Positions 7,918 to 16,572 of a stretch of 64,000 nucleotides of DNA are shown here, one piece after another (the stretch's first letter is position 1; each line of letters begins with the position of its first letter). The notes under the pieces are model-generated. The model was not told the DNA's origin. It was given only the letters and a program-made list of their open reading frames with translations, and searched no databases. The translations under genes were made by a program, and so were the position numbers. This DNA comes from Elusimicrobia bacterium GWB2_63_22 (GTDB taxonomy: Bacteria; Elusimicrobiota; Elusimicrobia; Elusimicrobiales; UBA9959). The stretch covers positions 1 through 64,000 of the forward strand of contig MGUA01000034.1 of assembly GCA_001799735.1 (NCBI GenBank), in the 5' to 3' direction.

Positions 7918-8271
7918 TTACCACTTGTCGCCGTAGCCGCCGCCACCGCCGCGACCGCCGCGATCGCCACCGCGGCCACCGCCGTCACGACCGCCGCCGA
8001 AACCGCCGGAGCGGGGGCGGGCTTCCATCGGGCGAGCCTCGTTCACGGTCAGCTTGCGGCCGCCGAAATCGGAGCCGTTCAGCTTTTCCATGGCAGCGAC
8101 AGCTTCCTCGTCGTTCGGCATCTCAACGAAGCCGAAGCCGCGGGACTGGCCGCTGTACTTGTCGGTGATCAGTTTCGCGCTGGAAACCGCACCGTAGGTC
8201 GCGAAAAGGCCGTTCATTTCCTCTTCGGTGGTTTTAAAGGGCAGACCGCCCACGTATATTCTCTTGCTCAT
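7918..8271 (-). CDS. RRM-type RNA-binding protein with glycine-rich tail
   Basis: A 117-residue protein with one RNA recognition motif (residues 3-79): RNP2 is IYVGGLPF and RNP1 is RGFGFVEM, both matching consensus. Residues 86-117 are Gly/Arg-rich with RGG-like repeats, which add unspecific RNA affinity. Bacterial Rbp proteins of this type (cyanobacteria, others) are cold-induced RNA chaperones. The AGGAGG site before the ATG is strong, the leader is long (about 105 nt) and a terminator follows, so this is a monocistronic, probably highly expressed gene. Confidence 0.93.
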   Translation of the reverse strand: MSKRIYVGGLPFKTTEEEMNGLFATYGAVSSAKLITDKYSGQSRGFGFVEMPNDEEAVAAMEKLNGSDFGGRKLTVNEARPMEARPRSGGFGGGRDGGGRGGDRGGRGGGGGYGDKW

Positions 8272-8387
8272 TGTACTATCCTCCTAGCTATCTTTACCTG
8301 ATCTCAACTCTCTCTGCTCTTTCCCAACTCTACTGCCAGTAGGATAGGCTTCGAAAAATCTTGAGTTCTCGGTTTAACTACCCCATT

Positions 8388-8416
8388 ATTATGACATTTC
8401 AGGGCCAAAAGGTCAA
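8388..8416 (-). promoter_or_regulatory. Promoter of the RRM gene with a long leader
   Basis: On the minus strand TTGACC (8411-8416) and CATAAT (8388-8393) are spaced 17 bp apart. The start would be near 8381, giving a leader of about 105-110 nt before the ATG. Long leaders are usual for cold-shock RNA-binding protein genes and may fold in a temperature-dependent way. Confidence 0.6.
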
Positions 8417-8435
8417 TATCCCGGCCGGGGAACAG

Positions 8436-9230
8436 CTATTTCCCCATATTCTGGAGCAGCAGGCGGGCCCTTATCCTTTCCGCGAGCGCGTCCAGGTTAA
8501 CGGGCTTAGGGACGTAGTCGAAGGCGCCCAGCCTCAGGCACTCGCGCGCCACCGCTTCGTCCTCATTGCCGGTTATCATTATTATCCCGACTCCCGGCAT
8601 TTCCGGGCCTATATCTTTCAGGACGTCCAGGCCGTCTTTGCCAGGCATGAAGATGTCCAGGAGGATGAGGTCCGGCTTCTTTTTCCGCGCCAGCCGCTCC
8701 GCGGCCAGCCCGTCGGGAGCGGTTATCACTTCATAGCCCGCGTCCCGTAAAAATCTGGACATCACGTTAACAATGGCAACGTCGTCGTCCGCCACAAGTA
8801 TAAGCCCGCGGGCGAGCCCCGGCGCCGCGGCCGGACCCCGCCGGCCGGATGTCCTGACGCTCGGCTGCACCGGGGAGCCGAGTATCCTTGCCACCTCCGT
8901 CAGCACGTTGGAAAGGCCTTCGCCTTTGGAAAGGAAGCAGGCCGCGCCTTCGGCCATATAGGCCGCGGCGTCCTCGGGGGCGTCATACCCGGTCAGGATC
9001 ATCACGGGCACGGCCTTGGTGATCTCCCGGATCTTCTGAAAAACGGCCGAGCCCGAGATCACCGGCAAGTCCCTGTCGAGTATTACCAGGTCGGGGAGGT
9101 TGTTCTTGAAGGCCAGCAGGCCGTTGCCGCCGTCGGCGGCCGTAAAGACTTCATGACCCTCCCGCGACAGGAAGATGGTCAAGGCGTCGCGCACGATACC
9201 GTCGTCGTCTATGATAAGTATTTTTGCCAT
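8436..9230 (-). CDS. Response regulator with two receiver domains
   Basis: 264 residues made of two CheY-like receiver domains joined by a 25-residue linker and nothing else. REC1 (2-117) keeps the acidic pair D8/D9, phospho-acceptor D52 and K102; REC2 (143-262) has D148/D149, D192 and K242. There is no DNA-binding or enzymatic output, so it would act by binding partners or as a phosphate relay. It is the last gene of the minus-strand signalling series and has its own TATAAT box (9248-9253). Confidence 0.9.
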   Translation of the reverse strand: MAKILIIDDDGIVRDALTIFLSREGHEVFTAADGGNGLLAFKNNLPDLVILDRDLPVISGSAVFQKIREITKAVPVMILTGYDAPEDAAAYMAEGAACFLSKGEGLSNVLTEVARILGSPVQPSVRTSGRRGPAAAPGLARGLILVADDDVAIVNVMSRFLRDAGYEVITAPDGLAAERLARKKKPDLILLDIFMPGKDGLDVLKDIGPEMPGVGIIMITGNEDEAVARECLRLGAFDYVPKPVNLDALAERIRARLLLQNMGK

Positions 9231-9247
9231 AAGCCCCTCTGGTGAGA

Positions 9248-9253
9248 ATTATA
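9248..9253 (-). promoter_or_regulatory. Probable -10 box for the double-receiver gene
   Basis: A TATAAT on the minus strand lies between the stop of the GGDEF gene and the double-receiver ATG, followed by an AGAGGGG ribosome-binding site. No convincing -35 is visible. Confidence 0.45.
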
Positions 9254-9270
9254 ATATAAACAGAGGCGTT

Positions 9271-10206
9271 TTACTCTACCCTGCGGTCCTTAAGCCAGGC
9301 GCTGCCCGCGCCGGACCGGCCCTTCAGGTACTTTTTAATTTCAGAAGCTATATCCACTATCTTGGCGTAATGCTCCAGCCGCCTGCGCTCGTTGGTGGCT
9401 ATGGCTATGGTAAGAGACATCAGCGGGAATTCCCTGGCGTTGCCGGCCCTGTCTTTGGCGGCTATGCCGCCCCTCAGCGCGTCCGCCTTGTTGTAGAGCC
9501 CGGGCGCCATGGCGTCGAACCTGGCCGCCACCTCCCCGGCGATAGCGGCGGCCTTTGAAGGGTCGCACATCATCACAAAGTCGTCCCCGCCGATATGGCC
9601 CACGAACACGTCCGCGGCGGCGAAATCGGCCTGCACCGCGGCCAGCACCCCGGCGGCGCTTTTTATGGCGTTGTCGCCGTTGAGGTAGCCGTAATTGTCA
9701 TTATACGCCTTGAAGTTATCGATGTCGATATAGAAGAACCCCAGCGGCGCCCCGGACTTTATCCTGGCGGAGGCCTCCTCCTCTATGGCCGGCCCGCCGG
9801 GCAGCAGGGTGAGCGGGTTTGCGGCCAGCATGCGCCGGGCCCGGCGGCAGGCGCTCTCCACCCTGGCCTCCAGTTCCTCTGTATTAAAAGGCTTCGACAC
9901 AAAATCGTCCGCGCCCAGGCCCAGCTCCGCGGCCTGCTCCCGCGGGCTGCTGTCCCCGCTCAGGATTATGATGGGGATCATGGCGAACCTGGCGTTCCGG
10001 CGCAGGAGGGTCAGCAGGTCGCGCCCCCCCATCCGCGGCATGTTCAGGTCGAGAAGGATGACGTCCGGCACCCTGGCCGAGATCTTTTCCAGGGCGGCTA
10101 TCCCGTCCTCCGCGGTGCTGACTTCCCAGTCTCCCCCCGCGAAGACCCTGCTGATCAGGTCGTGAAAGGCAGTATCGTCGTCCGCTATCAGAAGGTTTTT
10201 TTTCAT
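9271..10206 (-). CDS. Response regulator-diguanylate cyclase (REC-GGDEF)
   Basis: 311 residues: receiver domain (1-120) with D9/D10, D53 and K105, then a GGDEF domain (about 150-300). The active-site loop reads GGDDF (206-210), an accepted variant of GGDEF, and the metal-binding FFYIDIDNFKAYND motif is intact, so c-di-GMP synthesis is likely. No clear RxxD inhibitory site is seen ahead of the loop. It is similar to PleD-type regulators with a single receiver. Placed 9 bp after the FlgO-like gene, so the two are co-transcribed. Confidence 0.9.
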   Translation of the reverse strand: MKKNLLIADDDTAFHDLISRVFAGGDWEVSTAEDGIAALEKISARVPDVILLDLNMPRMGGRDLLTLLRRNARFAMIPIIILSGDSSPREQAAELGLGADDFVSKPFNTEELEARVESACRRARRMLAANPLTLLPGGPAIEEEASARIKSGAPLGFFYIDIDNFKAYNDNYGYLNGDNAIKSAAGVLAAVQADFAAADVFVGHIGGDDFVMMCDPSKAAAIAGEVAARFDAMAPGLYNKADALRGGIAAKDRAGNAREFPLMSLTIAIATNERRRLEHYAKIVDIASEIKKYLKGRSGAGSAWLKDRRVE

Positions 10207-10215
10207 AACTCCGCC

Positions 10216-11064
10216 CTATTTTATCCCGCAGTTGTCTATCACGCCGCTTTCCTTGCCCATGAACTCTTCCAGTTTTTTCACCTGGGCTTCGGAGAGGACC
10301 GGGGGATTCTCCTCGTCATGATAGCGGGAGAGCAGCTCGTAGAATTTCTGCTTCACCTGGGGGTCCCGGATCTCGCTGCCGGGGTTGCGGGTCAGGCTGC
10401 CGGTCAGGAAGCCGGGCTCTTTCATTTTAGCCGCCCAGTAGCGGGCCTTCAGGTCGAAAGCCTTGTCGTTCACCCTGTCCATGCCCCTGAAAGCCGCCGA
10501 ACAGTCGAACTCTCCGTCCGCGGGGGCGTCGCGGAACAGGTCGCGGGCCGGGGTCATGGCCGGGGCCGTGTTCCAGTCCATATCCGGCACCGGGGGGATT
10601 TCCATATTGCGGGCCCTGGAGGTGGCCTCCATGGACACTATCACCTTCCCGCTGACGGAATCCACCAGCCTGGCCATCACCCTTACCATTTCCCCGTCCC
10701 GGAACACCGAGCCCCTGACAAAGGCCTGGGGCCGGAGCTTGGCGGGGAGCCGGCGCAGCCAGCCCTCCTTCCCGCCGGGCTGCGCCTCCAGCGCGGCCTG
10801 GTCCAGCACCTGCAGTCTGCGGTCCGCGGCCAGGCCGGAGAGGGTCTTTTCGGCCGCGAAGCTGGCCTCGTCCTCAACGGAACCCCCGGAGGCGGAGAAG
10901 GCCCCTACCGCGACGCGGGTTATCCCGTTATCGGCGGAAGCGGCCGTCAGCCCGTCTATAAGGCGCTGGTATTCGCCGGCGGCGGAAGCGCTTCCGCCCG
11001 GCACCGCGGCGCAGCAGAAGGCCAGCGCGACGGATAAGCATGATCTGTAGATGGTTTTATTCAT
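10216..11064 (-). CDS. Secreted FlgO/CsgG-like domain protein
   Basis: A 282-residue exported protein with a signal peptide (cleavage near residue 28, SASAA). Residues 30-155 show the CsgG/FlgO fold pattern: TRVAVGAFSASGG, a conserved EKTLSGL helix, RRLQVLDQAAL, a FVRGSVFRDGEMVRVMARLVD strand pair and SGKVIVS. FlgO-type proteins are outer-membrane or periplasmic proteins tied to motility and surface structures. The C-terminal 120 residues have no recognised family. GGAGGAG precedes the ATG. Next to a diguanylate cyclase it may take part in a surface-attachment response (inference). Confidence 0.65.
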   Translation of the reverse strand: MNKTIYRSCLSVALAFCCAAVPGGSASAAGEYQRLIDGLTAASADNGITRVAVGAFSASGGSVEDEASFAAEKTLSGLAADRRLQVLDQAALEAQPGGKEGWLRRLPAKLRPQAFVRGSVFRDGEMVRVMARLVDSVSGKVIVSMEATSRARNMEIPPVPDMDWNTAPAMTPARDLFRDAPADGEFDCSAAFRGMDRVNDKAFDLKARYWAAKMKEPGFLTGSLTRNPGSEIRDPQVKQKFYELLSRYHDEENPPVLSEAQVKKLEEFMGKESGVIDNCGIK

Positions 11065-11135
11065 AACTCCTCCTACCCTAGTTATAGTGTAGGGGAAGGA
11101 GTTAATTTAAACTTCCGGGGATGTTCAGATATTGT

Positions 11136-12185
11136 TCAAATACCGCGGGCGGGAAGGAAAACAGAAAATTCAGAACCGCGGCCCTCCAAGGTCTTGGCCT
11201 CCAGCCAGCCGCCGTGCTGGCGCGCTATGCCGTAGGCCGCCGCCAGCGACAGCCCGGAGCCTTTGCCCCTGCCCTTGGTGCTGAAGAAAGGCTCAAAAAG
11301 CCGCGCGGCGGCCTCAGGCGTAAGGCCGGCGCCGGAATCTATCACGGAGATCTTTACGAACTCCGCGCCGGGCGGGGCAGGGACGCGCAGGGCCGGCCCT
11401 TCCGGCTTCAGAGCTTCGGCCTTTAAGGTAACTACGCCGCCGCCGGGCATGGCGTCCCTGGCGTTAGCCAAAAGGCTCAGCAGCAGTTGTTCCAGCGGGG
11501 CGGGGTCGGCCATTACCTCCGGCAGCCCGGGCCGCAGGTCCGTCTCCAGGCGCAGCCCCCCGCCCATAAGCCCCTCCGCCCTTTCACGCAGGCCGGACAG
11601 GAGCAGCGGTATCCCCACGGCCACCTTGTTAACGTTCTGCCGCCGGCTGAAGGTCATCAATTTTCTCGCCAGGTCCGCGCCTTTTGCCACCGCCTTGCGG
11701 ATCTCCTCCAGGTCTTCCCGGAGCGGGTCGGTCCCCGCCAGCTGCCTGAGGTTGAGGGTGGCGTAACCCTCTATAGCGCCCAGGATATTGTTGAAGTCGT
11801 GCACCATGGCCGCGCAGACGCGGCCTTCGGCCTCAAGGGTGCGCTCGCGGCTGCGCAGCGCCAGGGCCGCCCGTTTTTCCAGCAGGGCGGCGACGGTCGC
11901 CGGCAGCAGGGCCAGGCGGTCCCCCCACAGGCAGGCGTCAGCGCCCAGTTTTACAAATTCTTCCTCCTGGTCCATGGAACCGGCGGCCACCACTACTGGC
12001 ACCTCAGGCGCCAGCAGGCCGCGCTTTGCCAGTAACCCCCGCGCATTGGCGGGACCGCAGACCAGCAGGCCGCAGGAGCCGTCAACGAGCGCTCCAGCGG
12101 CGTCCTCAGCGCTGACGGGCTCACCTTTAAATTCCGCCGGCAGCCCTTCGATCGCGCCGGCGCAGAGTATTCTGTTATGGTCCAT
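11136..12185 (-). CDS. Soluble sensor histidine kinase with degenerate N-terminal receiver
   Basis: 349 residues. Residues 1-100 have the spacing of a receiver fold but lack the acidic pair and a phospho-Asp, so it is a pseudo-receiver. The dimerisation helix has H129 in MVHDFNNILGAIEGYA (the HDFNN class common in NtrB-like and hybrid kinases). The ATPase domain has an N box ANARDAMPGGG, G1 VIDSGAGL, F box FEPFFSTKG and G2 GKGSGLSLAA. No membrane segment, so it senses a cytosolic cue or partner. It follows the OmpR-type gene by 17 bp and is likely its cognate kinase. Confidence 0.88.
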   Translation of the reverse strand: MDHNRILCAGAIEGLPAEFKGEPVSAEDAAGALVDGSCGLLVCGPANARGLLAKRGLLAPEVPVVVAAGSMDQEEEFVKLGADACLWGDRLALLPATVAALLEKRAALALRSRERTLEAEGRVCAAMVHDFNNILGAIEGYATLNLRQLAGTDPLREDLEEIRKAVAKGADLARKLMTFSRRQNVNKVAVGIPLLLSGLRERAEGLMGGGLRLETDLRPGLPEVMADPAPLEQLLLSLLANARDAMPGGGVVTLKAEALKPEGPALRVPAPPGAEFVKISVIDSGAGLTPEAAARLFEPFFSTKGRGKGSGLSLAAAYGIARQHGGWLEAKTLEGRGSEFSVFLPARGI

Positions 12186-12202
12186 AGTGTATCGCCTGTG
12201 GC

Positions 12203-12898
12203 CTATTCGAACTTGTACCCGTGCCCTGTCACGCTCTGTATGCGCTCGCCCAGTTTAGCGCCGAGCTTCCTGCGCAGCGAGGAAATATGCGTCTCCACCG
12301 TATGGGGGTTGTCGTAAGTGGCCATATCGTAGCCCCAGACCGTTTCCAGCAGGTACGGCATACCCAGCACACGGCCTTTCTTCTCCAGCAGCAGGGTGAG
12401 CAGGTCGAATTCCTTGCGGGTAAGCTGCACCGGCTTGCCCCCCACTTTAGCCGTCCGGGACCCGGGGTCCAGCTCTATGCCCCTTTCCCGGATCAGGCCG
12501 CCGTCCTCAGGGGCGAGGGCGGAATAGCGGCGCAGGACGGCGTTTATCTTGACCACCAGCACCTGGAAGGCAAAAGGCTTGGCCAGGTAATCGTCGGCGC
12601 CGCGGTCATAGCCCTCCACAATATCCTCGTCCTCCGTGCGGCCCCCGGAGATCATGATCACCGGTATGCGCGCGGTCCCGGGAGAGGTCTTCAGGGCGCG
12701 GCAGAGTTCAAAACCGTCCAGGCCCGGCAGCACGGCGTCCACCACGGCCAGGTCCGGCCTGGAATCCCCGGCCATCATAAGCGCCTCCGAACCGTTATCG
12801 GTGAAGATCACGCTGAAGTCGTGGTTCTCCAGGAAACGGCGCATCACCTCCAGCATCTGGCGGTCGTCTTCCACAAGGAGTATTTTTTTCTGGGCCAT
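12203..12898 (-). CDS. OmpR/PhoB-family response regulator
   Basis: 231 residues: receiver (1-122) with D11/D12 and D54, and a winged-helix DNA-binding domain (about 135-231) with PVQLTRKEFDLLTLLLEK and THISSLRRKLG, the PhoB-type recognition helix. It should bind promoter repeats after phosphorylation by one of the neighbouring kinases. It is the only DNA-binding output in this run of seven signalling genes, so it probably sets the transcriptional response for the cluster. Confidence 0.94.
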   Translation of the reverse strand: MAQKKILLVEDDRQMLEVMRRFLENHDFSVIFTDNGSEALMMAGDSRPDLAVVDAVLPGLDGFELCRALKTSPGTARIPVIMISGGRTEDEDIVEGYDRGADDYLAKPFAFQVLVVKINAVLRRYSALAPEDGGLIRERGIELDPGSRTAKVGGKPVQLTRKEFDLLTLLLEKKGRVLGMPYLLETVWGYDMATYDNPHTVETHISSLRRKLGAKLGERIQSVTGHGYKFE

Positions 12899-12907
12899 AA
12901 GGGGATA

Positions 12908-15900
12908 TTACTTTTTATTAAGCAGCCGCGCGAGCGCTCCGGCCAGGTCCTCGTACCGGTAGGGCTTGGGCAGCACCGCGTCGAACCCGAAGGACTTATA
13001 CTCGGCCATGACGGGCTCCTCGGAATAACCGCTCGAGACTATGATGACGGCCTCGGGGTGGAGGCGCTTTAATTCCTGCCCGGCCTCCTTGCCGCCCATG
13101 CCGCCCGGGATGGTCAGGTCCATGATCACCGCGGCGAAGGGCCGGCCGGCCGCCTTCTCGGCGGAGTAGAGCGCCAGCGTCTCCGCGCCGTCGGCGGTTA
13201 TTTCGCAGGCGTAGCCGAGCTCGGTCAGCATCCGCCTGGCCGCGCGGCTTACTATCTCCTCGTCCTCCAGCAGCAGTATCCGCCCGGAACCCTTTACCAC
13301 CTCTCCCACGGACTCGGGGGCGCTCTTTAGGCAGCGCCCCGTAGAAGGCAGGAAGATACGGAATTCCGTGCCCTTGCCCGGCTCGGAGGCGGCCTCTATA
13401 TGCCCGCCATGATTTTTCACCACGCTCCAGGCCATGGGCAGCCCCAGCCCGTGCCCCCTGCTCTTGGTGGTAAAATACGGTTCAAAGATGCGCGGCAGGT
13501 ATTCCGCGGGGATACCTATACCGGTATCCGAGATGGTTATCTTCACATAGTCGCCGGGGGCGAGCAGGGCGGGCACAGGCTGCGCGGGCCCGACGTTTTC
13601 CGCCCGGAGCCGTATGGTACCCCCGGAAGGCATGGCCTGTATGCCGTTGAGCAGGATATTGTTCACGGCCTGCTTCAGCTGGTTCTCGTCGCCCTCCACG
13701 CTCCAAAGCCGCTCCTCCACGTCCAGCTCCTGCGCCACTGCGGCGCCGCGCGTGGCCAGCACAAAGATGTCCCGCAGGGCTTTTTCCAGGCATAGCTCCT
13801 TCTTTACGGGCTTGCCGCCGCTGGAGAAGCTCAGCAGCTGCGTGGTAAGGGCCTGCGCGCTCCTGGCGGCCTCCATGGTGTCGTGGATGATGTCGACGTT
13901 CTCTTTGCCCAGGGTCCTGGCGGACAGCAGGGAGAGGTTGGCCATGATGCCGGTGAGCATGTTATTAAAATCGTGCGCTATGCCTCCGGCCAGCGCCCCG
14001 AGCGATTCTACCCGCTGCATATTGGCCATCTCGGCCATCATGCGTTCAGTGCTCTTCCTCTCGGAAATGTCGTTCGCTACGGCCAGGAGAAATTTCTCCT
14101 CGGCGCTCTCCACCAGCTGCAGCCGCGTCTCCACGGGGTACGAGCTGCCGTCCTTGCGGAAATGTAAGGCTTCGAAGAGCAGTTGGTGCTGCTGGCCCGT
14201 AAGCAGCGGGGCCACGGCTTTCCTGAACGACTCCTCTGTGAAGTCCCGCTTTTTCAGGTCCCAGGGGGTAAGCTTTCTAATTTCATCGGCTGAATAACCG
14301 AGGTTCCTGAAGGCGCTCTGGTTGACGAAGATGAAGTGAAAATCCTCCGGGTCAAAAATATAGACCTCGTCAAAACTGGCGCCTATGGCGTCACTTAGCA
14401 GCTGCATCCGTTTATTCTGCTCGCGGTGCTCGGTTATATCGGTAAAGACACAGTAGGTCTGCCGGAACGTGCCATCCTTGTTGGTCGCCACCTTGCCGCT
14501 GAAGTTGAGCCAGCGGCGGGAGCCGTCCGGCCGCTCTATCTCAAACTCCAGCCCGTCCACCGTGCCGCTACTCTTGAAGTGTTCAAAACACTCGGAAAAC
14601 CCGGCCCTGTAACCCGGCGTCATGTATTCCGACAGCGAGTGTCCCAGCACCTCCTCCCTGCCCCGGCCGAAGACCCGGCACCAGGTGTCGCTCACGGCCA
14701 GCAGCCGCCCCTGCTCGTCGAGGGACTGGTAGCCCACCGGCGTCTTTTCGAACAGTTCCTGGAAGCGCTCTTCTGATTCTTTAAGCCGGGTGATGTCCGT
14801 CCAGGAGCCGGTTATCTCGCCGCGGCGCTCCGGGGAAACGTTCAGCTGCCCGTGCACCCAGAACCAGGAGCCGTCCTTCCTGCGGAAACGGAAATCCTGC
14901 GTCAGGCTTTTTTTAGACAGCAGGTCTTTCTGCCCTTCAATTACCCCCGTCTTGTCTTCGGGATGGATATTCTCCAGCCACCAGCCGGGGGTCAGGATCT
15001 CCTCCACGGCGTAGCCGGTGATCGCGGGAGCGTTGCCGCTGATCCAGTCGGTATAGGTTTCCCCGGAGGGGGCGGTCTTCAGCGTAAAAAGTATGACGGG
15101 GGTAACGTCCATTATATGGGCCAGCTGCGCGGCCGTGTGCTCCAGCGAGTTCTGCGCCTTCTCCCTTTTCTCCTCGGACAGGATGCCGTTCAAAGCCAGG
15201 GAGATATCCGCCGCTATTTCTCCCAGCAGTTTTATCTCGTCCCCGGAGAAAAAGCCGGGCTGGCCGGAATAGGCGGACAGCACGGCGACGAGGCGGCCGT
15301 TCTCCTCCAGCGGGATAGCCGCGGAGGAGCGGTAGCCGCGCGCGAGCGCCTTTTCCCTCCAGGGCAGCATCTCGGGAGCCTCTATAATGTCGGAACAGGC
15401 CTGTATCGCCCCGGTGGCGGCCGCGAGGCCGGTGGGACCTTTAGACTCCGGGGCGTCGCTGCCGACCGGCACCTTTAGGCCGTCCAGGTAGCCGTCCACT
15501 TTGCCGGCCCAACAGTAAGGGACGATCCGGCTCAGGTCGCGGTCATACAGCCCGACCCAGGCCATGCGCAGCCCGCCCGCCGTTACGGCTATGTCGCAGA
15601 TCCGGCGGTACAACTCCCCCCGGTCCCTGGTCTGGGACGCCGCCAGGTTTACCTGCGCGAGAAAGCTGTACAGGTGAAGGTTTCGCGCCGTACTCTGCTG
15701 CGCGGCCTCCAGCTCCCGGCGCAGCGCTACTTTTTCCAGGCTCTTTTTTACCGCCGGCAGGAGGTTGTCCAGGAACTCGGAGTTCTTCACCAGGTAGTCG
15801 CAGGCGCCTGCCTTCATGGCCGCCACGGCCACAGCCTCGTCGCCGCGTCCCGTCACCACCATAAAGGGCGGCATCTCCACTCCGGAAGCCCTGAGTTTTT

Positions 15901-16117
15901 CTATGAACTCCAGCGCGTTGGTGCCCGGAAGGGAATAGTCTATCAGCAGCAGCTCCGGCTGAGGGCCCGCGGCCAGCGCGCTCCGGCCTTCCTCGGGGGT
16001 GTAAGCCCTGCGGATCTCGAGGCCCAGGCCTTCCAGGCGCTGCGCCTCCAGTTCGCAGGTCCCCTTGTCGTCCTCCAGCACCAGCAGGGTGCCGCGCTTT
16101 ACGTTATCTAAAGACAT
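12908..16117 (-). CDS. Hybrid sensor kinase REC-GAF-PAS-PAS-PAS-HisKA-HATPase-REC
   Basis: A 1069-residue soluble hybrid kinase. N-terminal receiver (about 8-125, D60), GAF domain (about 165-315), three PAS domains each ending in a PAC-type strand (about 330-700), dimerisation helix with GGIAHDFNNMLTGIMANL, ATPase with NNILLNGIQAMPSGG, SDTGIGIP and HGLGLPMAWSVVKNHGG, and a C-terminal receiver (about 950-1065) with VIMDLTIPGG. No transmembrane helix. Two receivers at opposite ends suggest both input and phosphorelay control. It lies 10 bp upstream of the OmpR gene and shares an operon with it. Confidence 0.93.
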   Translation of the reverse strand: MSLDNVKRGTLLVLEDDKGTCELEAQRLEGLGLEIRRAYTPEEGRSALAAGPQPELLLIDYSLPGTNALEFIEKLRASGVEMPPFMVVTGRGDEAVAVAAMKAGACDYLVKNSEFLDNLLPAVKKSLEKVALRRELEAAQQSTARNLHLYSFLAQVNLAASQTRDRGELYRRICDIAVTAGGLRMAWVGLYDRDLSRIVPYCWAGKVDGYLDGLKVPVGSDAPESKGPTGLAAATGAIQACSDIIEAPEMLPWREKALARGYRSSAAIPLEENGRLVAVLSAYSGQPGFFSGDEIKLLGEIAADISLALNGILSEEKREKAQNSLEHTAAQLAHIMDVTPVILFTLKTAPSGETYTDWISGNAPAITGYAVEEILTPGWWLENIHPEDKTGVIEGQKDLLSKKSLTQDFRFRRKDGSWFWVHGQLNVSPERRGEITGSWTDITRLKESEERFQELFEKTPVGYQSLDEQGRLLAVSDTWCRVFGRGREEVLGHSLSEYMTPGYRAGFSECFEHFKSSGTVDGLEFEIERPDGSRRWLNFSGKVATNKDGTFRQTYCVFTDITEHREQNKRMQLLSDAIGASFDEVYIFDPEDFHFIFVNQSAFRNLGYSADEIRKLTPWDLKKRDFTEESFRKAVAPLLTGQQHQLLFEALHFRKDGSSYPVETRLQLVESAEEKFLLAVANDISERKSTERMMAEMANMQRVESLGALAGGIAHDFNNMLTGIMANLSLLSARTLGKENVDIIHDTMEAARSAQALTTQLLSFSSGGKPVKKELCLEKALRDIFVLATRGAAVAQELDVEERLWSVEGDENQLKQAVNNILLNGIQAMPSGGTIRLRAENVGPAQPVPALLAPGDYVKITISDTGIGIPAEYLPRIFEPYFTTKSRGHGLGLPMAWSVVKNHGGHIEAASEPGKGTEFRIFLPSTGRCLKSAPESVGEVVKGSGRILLLEDEEIVSRAARRMLTELGYACEITADGAETLALYSAEKAAGRPFAAVIMDLTIPGGMGGKEAGQELKRLHPEAVIIVSSGYSEEPVMAEYKSFGFDAVLPKPYRYEDLAGALARLLNKK

Positions 16118-16128
16118 AAATCCTCGCG

Positions 16129-16572
16129 CTATTTAAACTTGTCCACCTTGACCACCATCAGGAACAGGCCGAGGCGCTTTACCACTTCGGCGAATTTCTC
16201 AAATTCTACCGGCTTTACCAGGTAATTGTTGCAGCCGAGCTCGTAGCAGGAGCTTACCTCCTTGGGGTCGTCAGTAGTGGTAAGCATGATCACCGGCATA
16301 TTCTTGAGGCGCGGGTCCTTTTTAACCCTGCGCAGCACCTCCATGCCGTCGAGTCCCGGCATCCTGATATCAAGCAGCAGCAGATAGCCTTTGCCGCTCT
16401 CGATGCCCGGACTGCCGCTGCCGGAGAGGAAAGCCCAGGTCTCCAGCCCGTCCTTGAACCTTATTATCGGGTTGTAGACCCCGACGCTCTCAAAGCGCTC
16501 CTGGACCAGCCTGGCGTGACCGTCGTCGTCCTCCGCCATCAATATCGTTACGCCCTCGCTGTTACCGTTCAT
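16129..16572 (-). CDS. Single-domain response regulator, Rcp1-like
   Basis: 147 residues with the CheY fold: D14-D16 acidic cluster, phospho-acceptor D68 in LLLLDIRMPGLDG, K120 in NYLVKPVEF, and the insert between beta-2 and alpha-2 (NPIIRFKDGLETWAFL) typical of regulators paired with phytochrome-type kinases. No output domain. Its ATG overlaps the stop of the large membrane kinase by 4 bp, so it is almost surely that kinase's direct partner. Confidence 0.92.
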   Translation of the reverse strand: MNGNSEGVTILMAEDDDGHARLVQERFESVGVYNPIIRFKDGLETWAFLSGSGSPGIESGKGYLLLLDIRMPGLDGMEVLRRVKKDPRLKNMPVIMLTTTDDPKEVSSCYELGCNNYLVKPVEFEKFAEVVKRLGLFLMVVKVDKFK

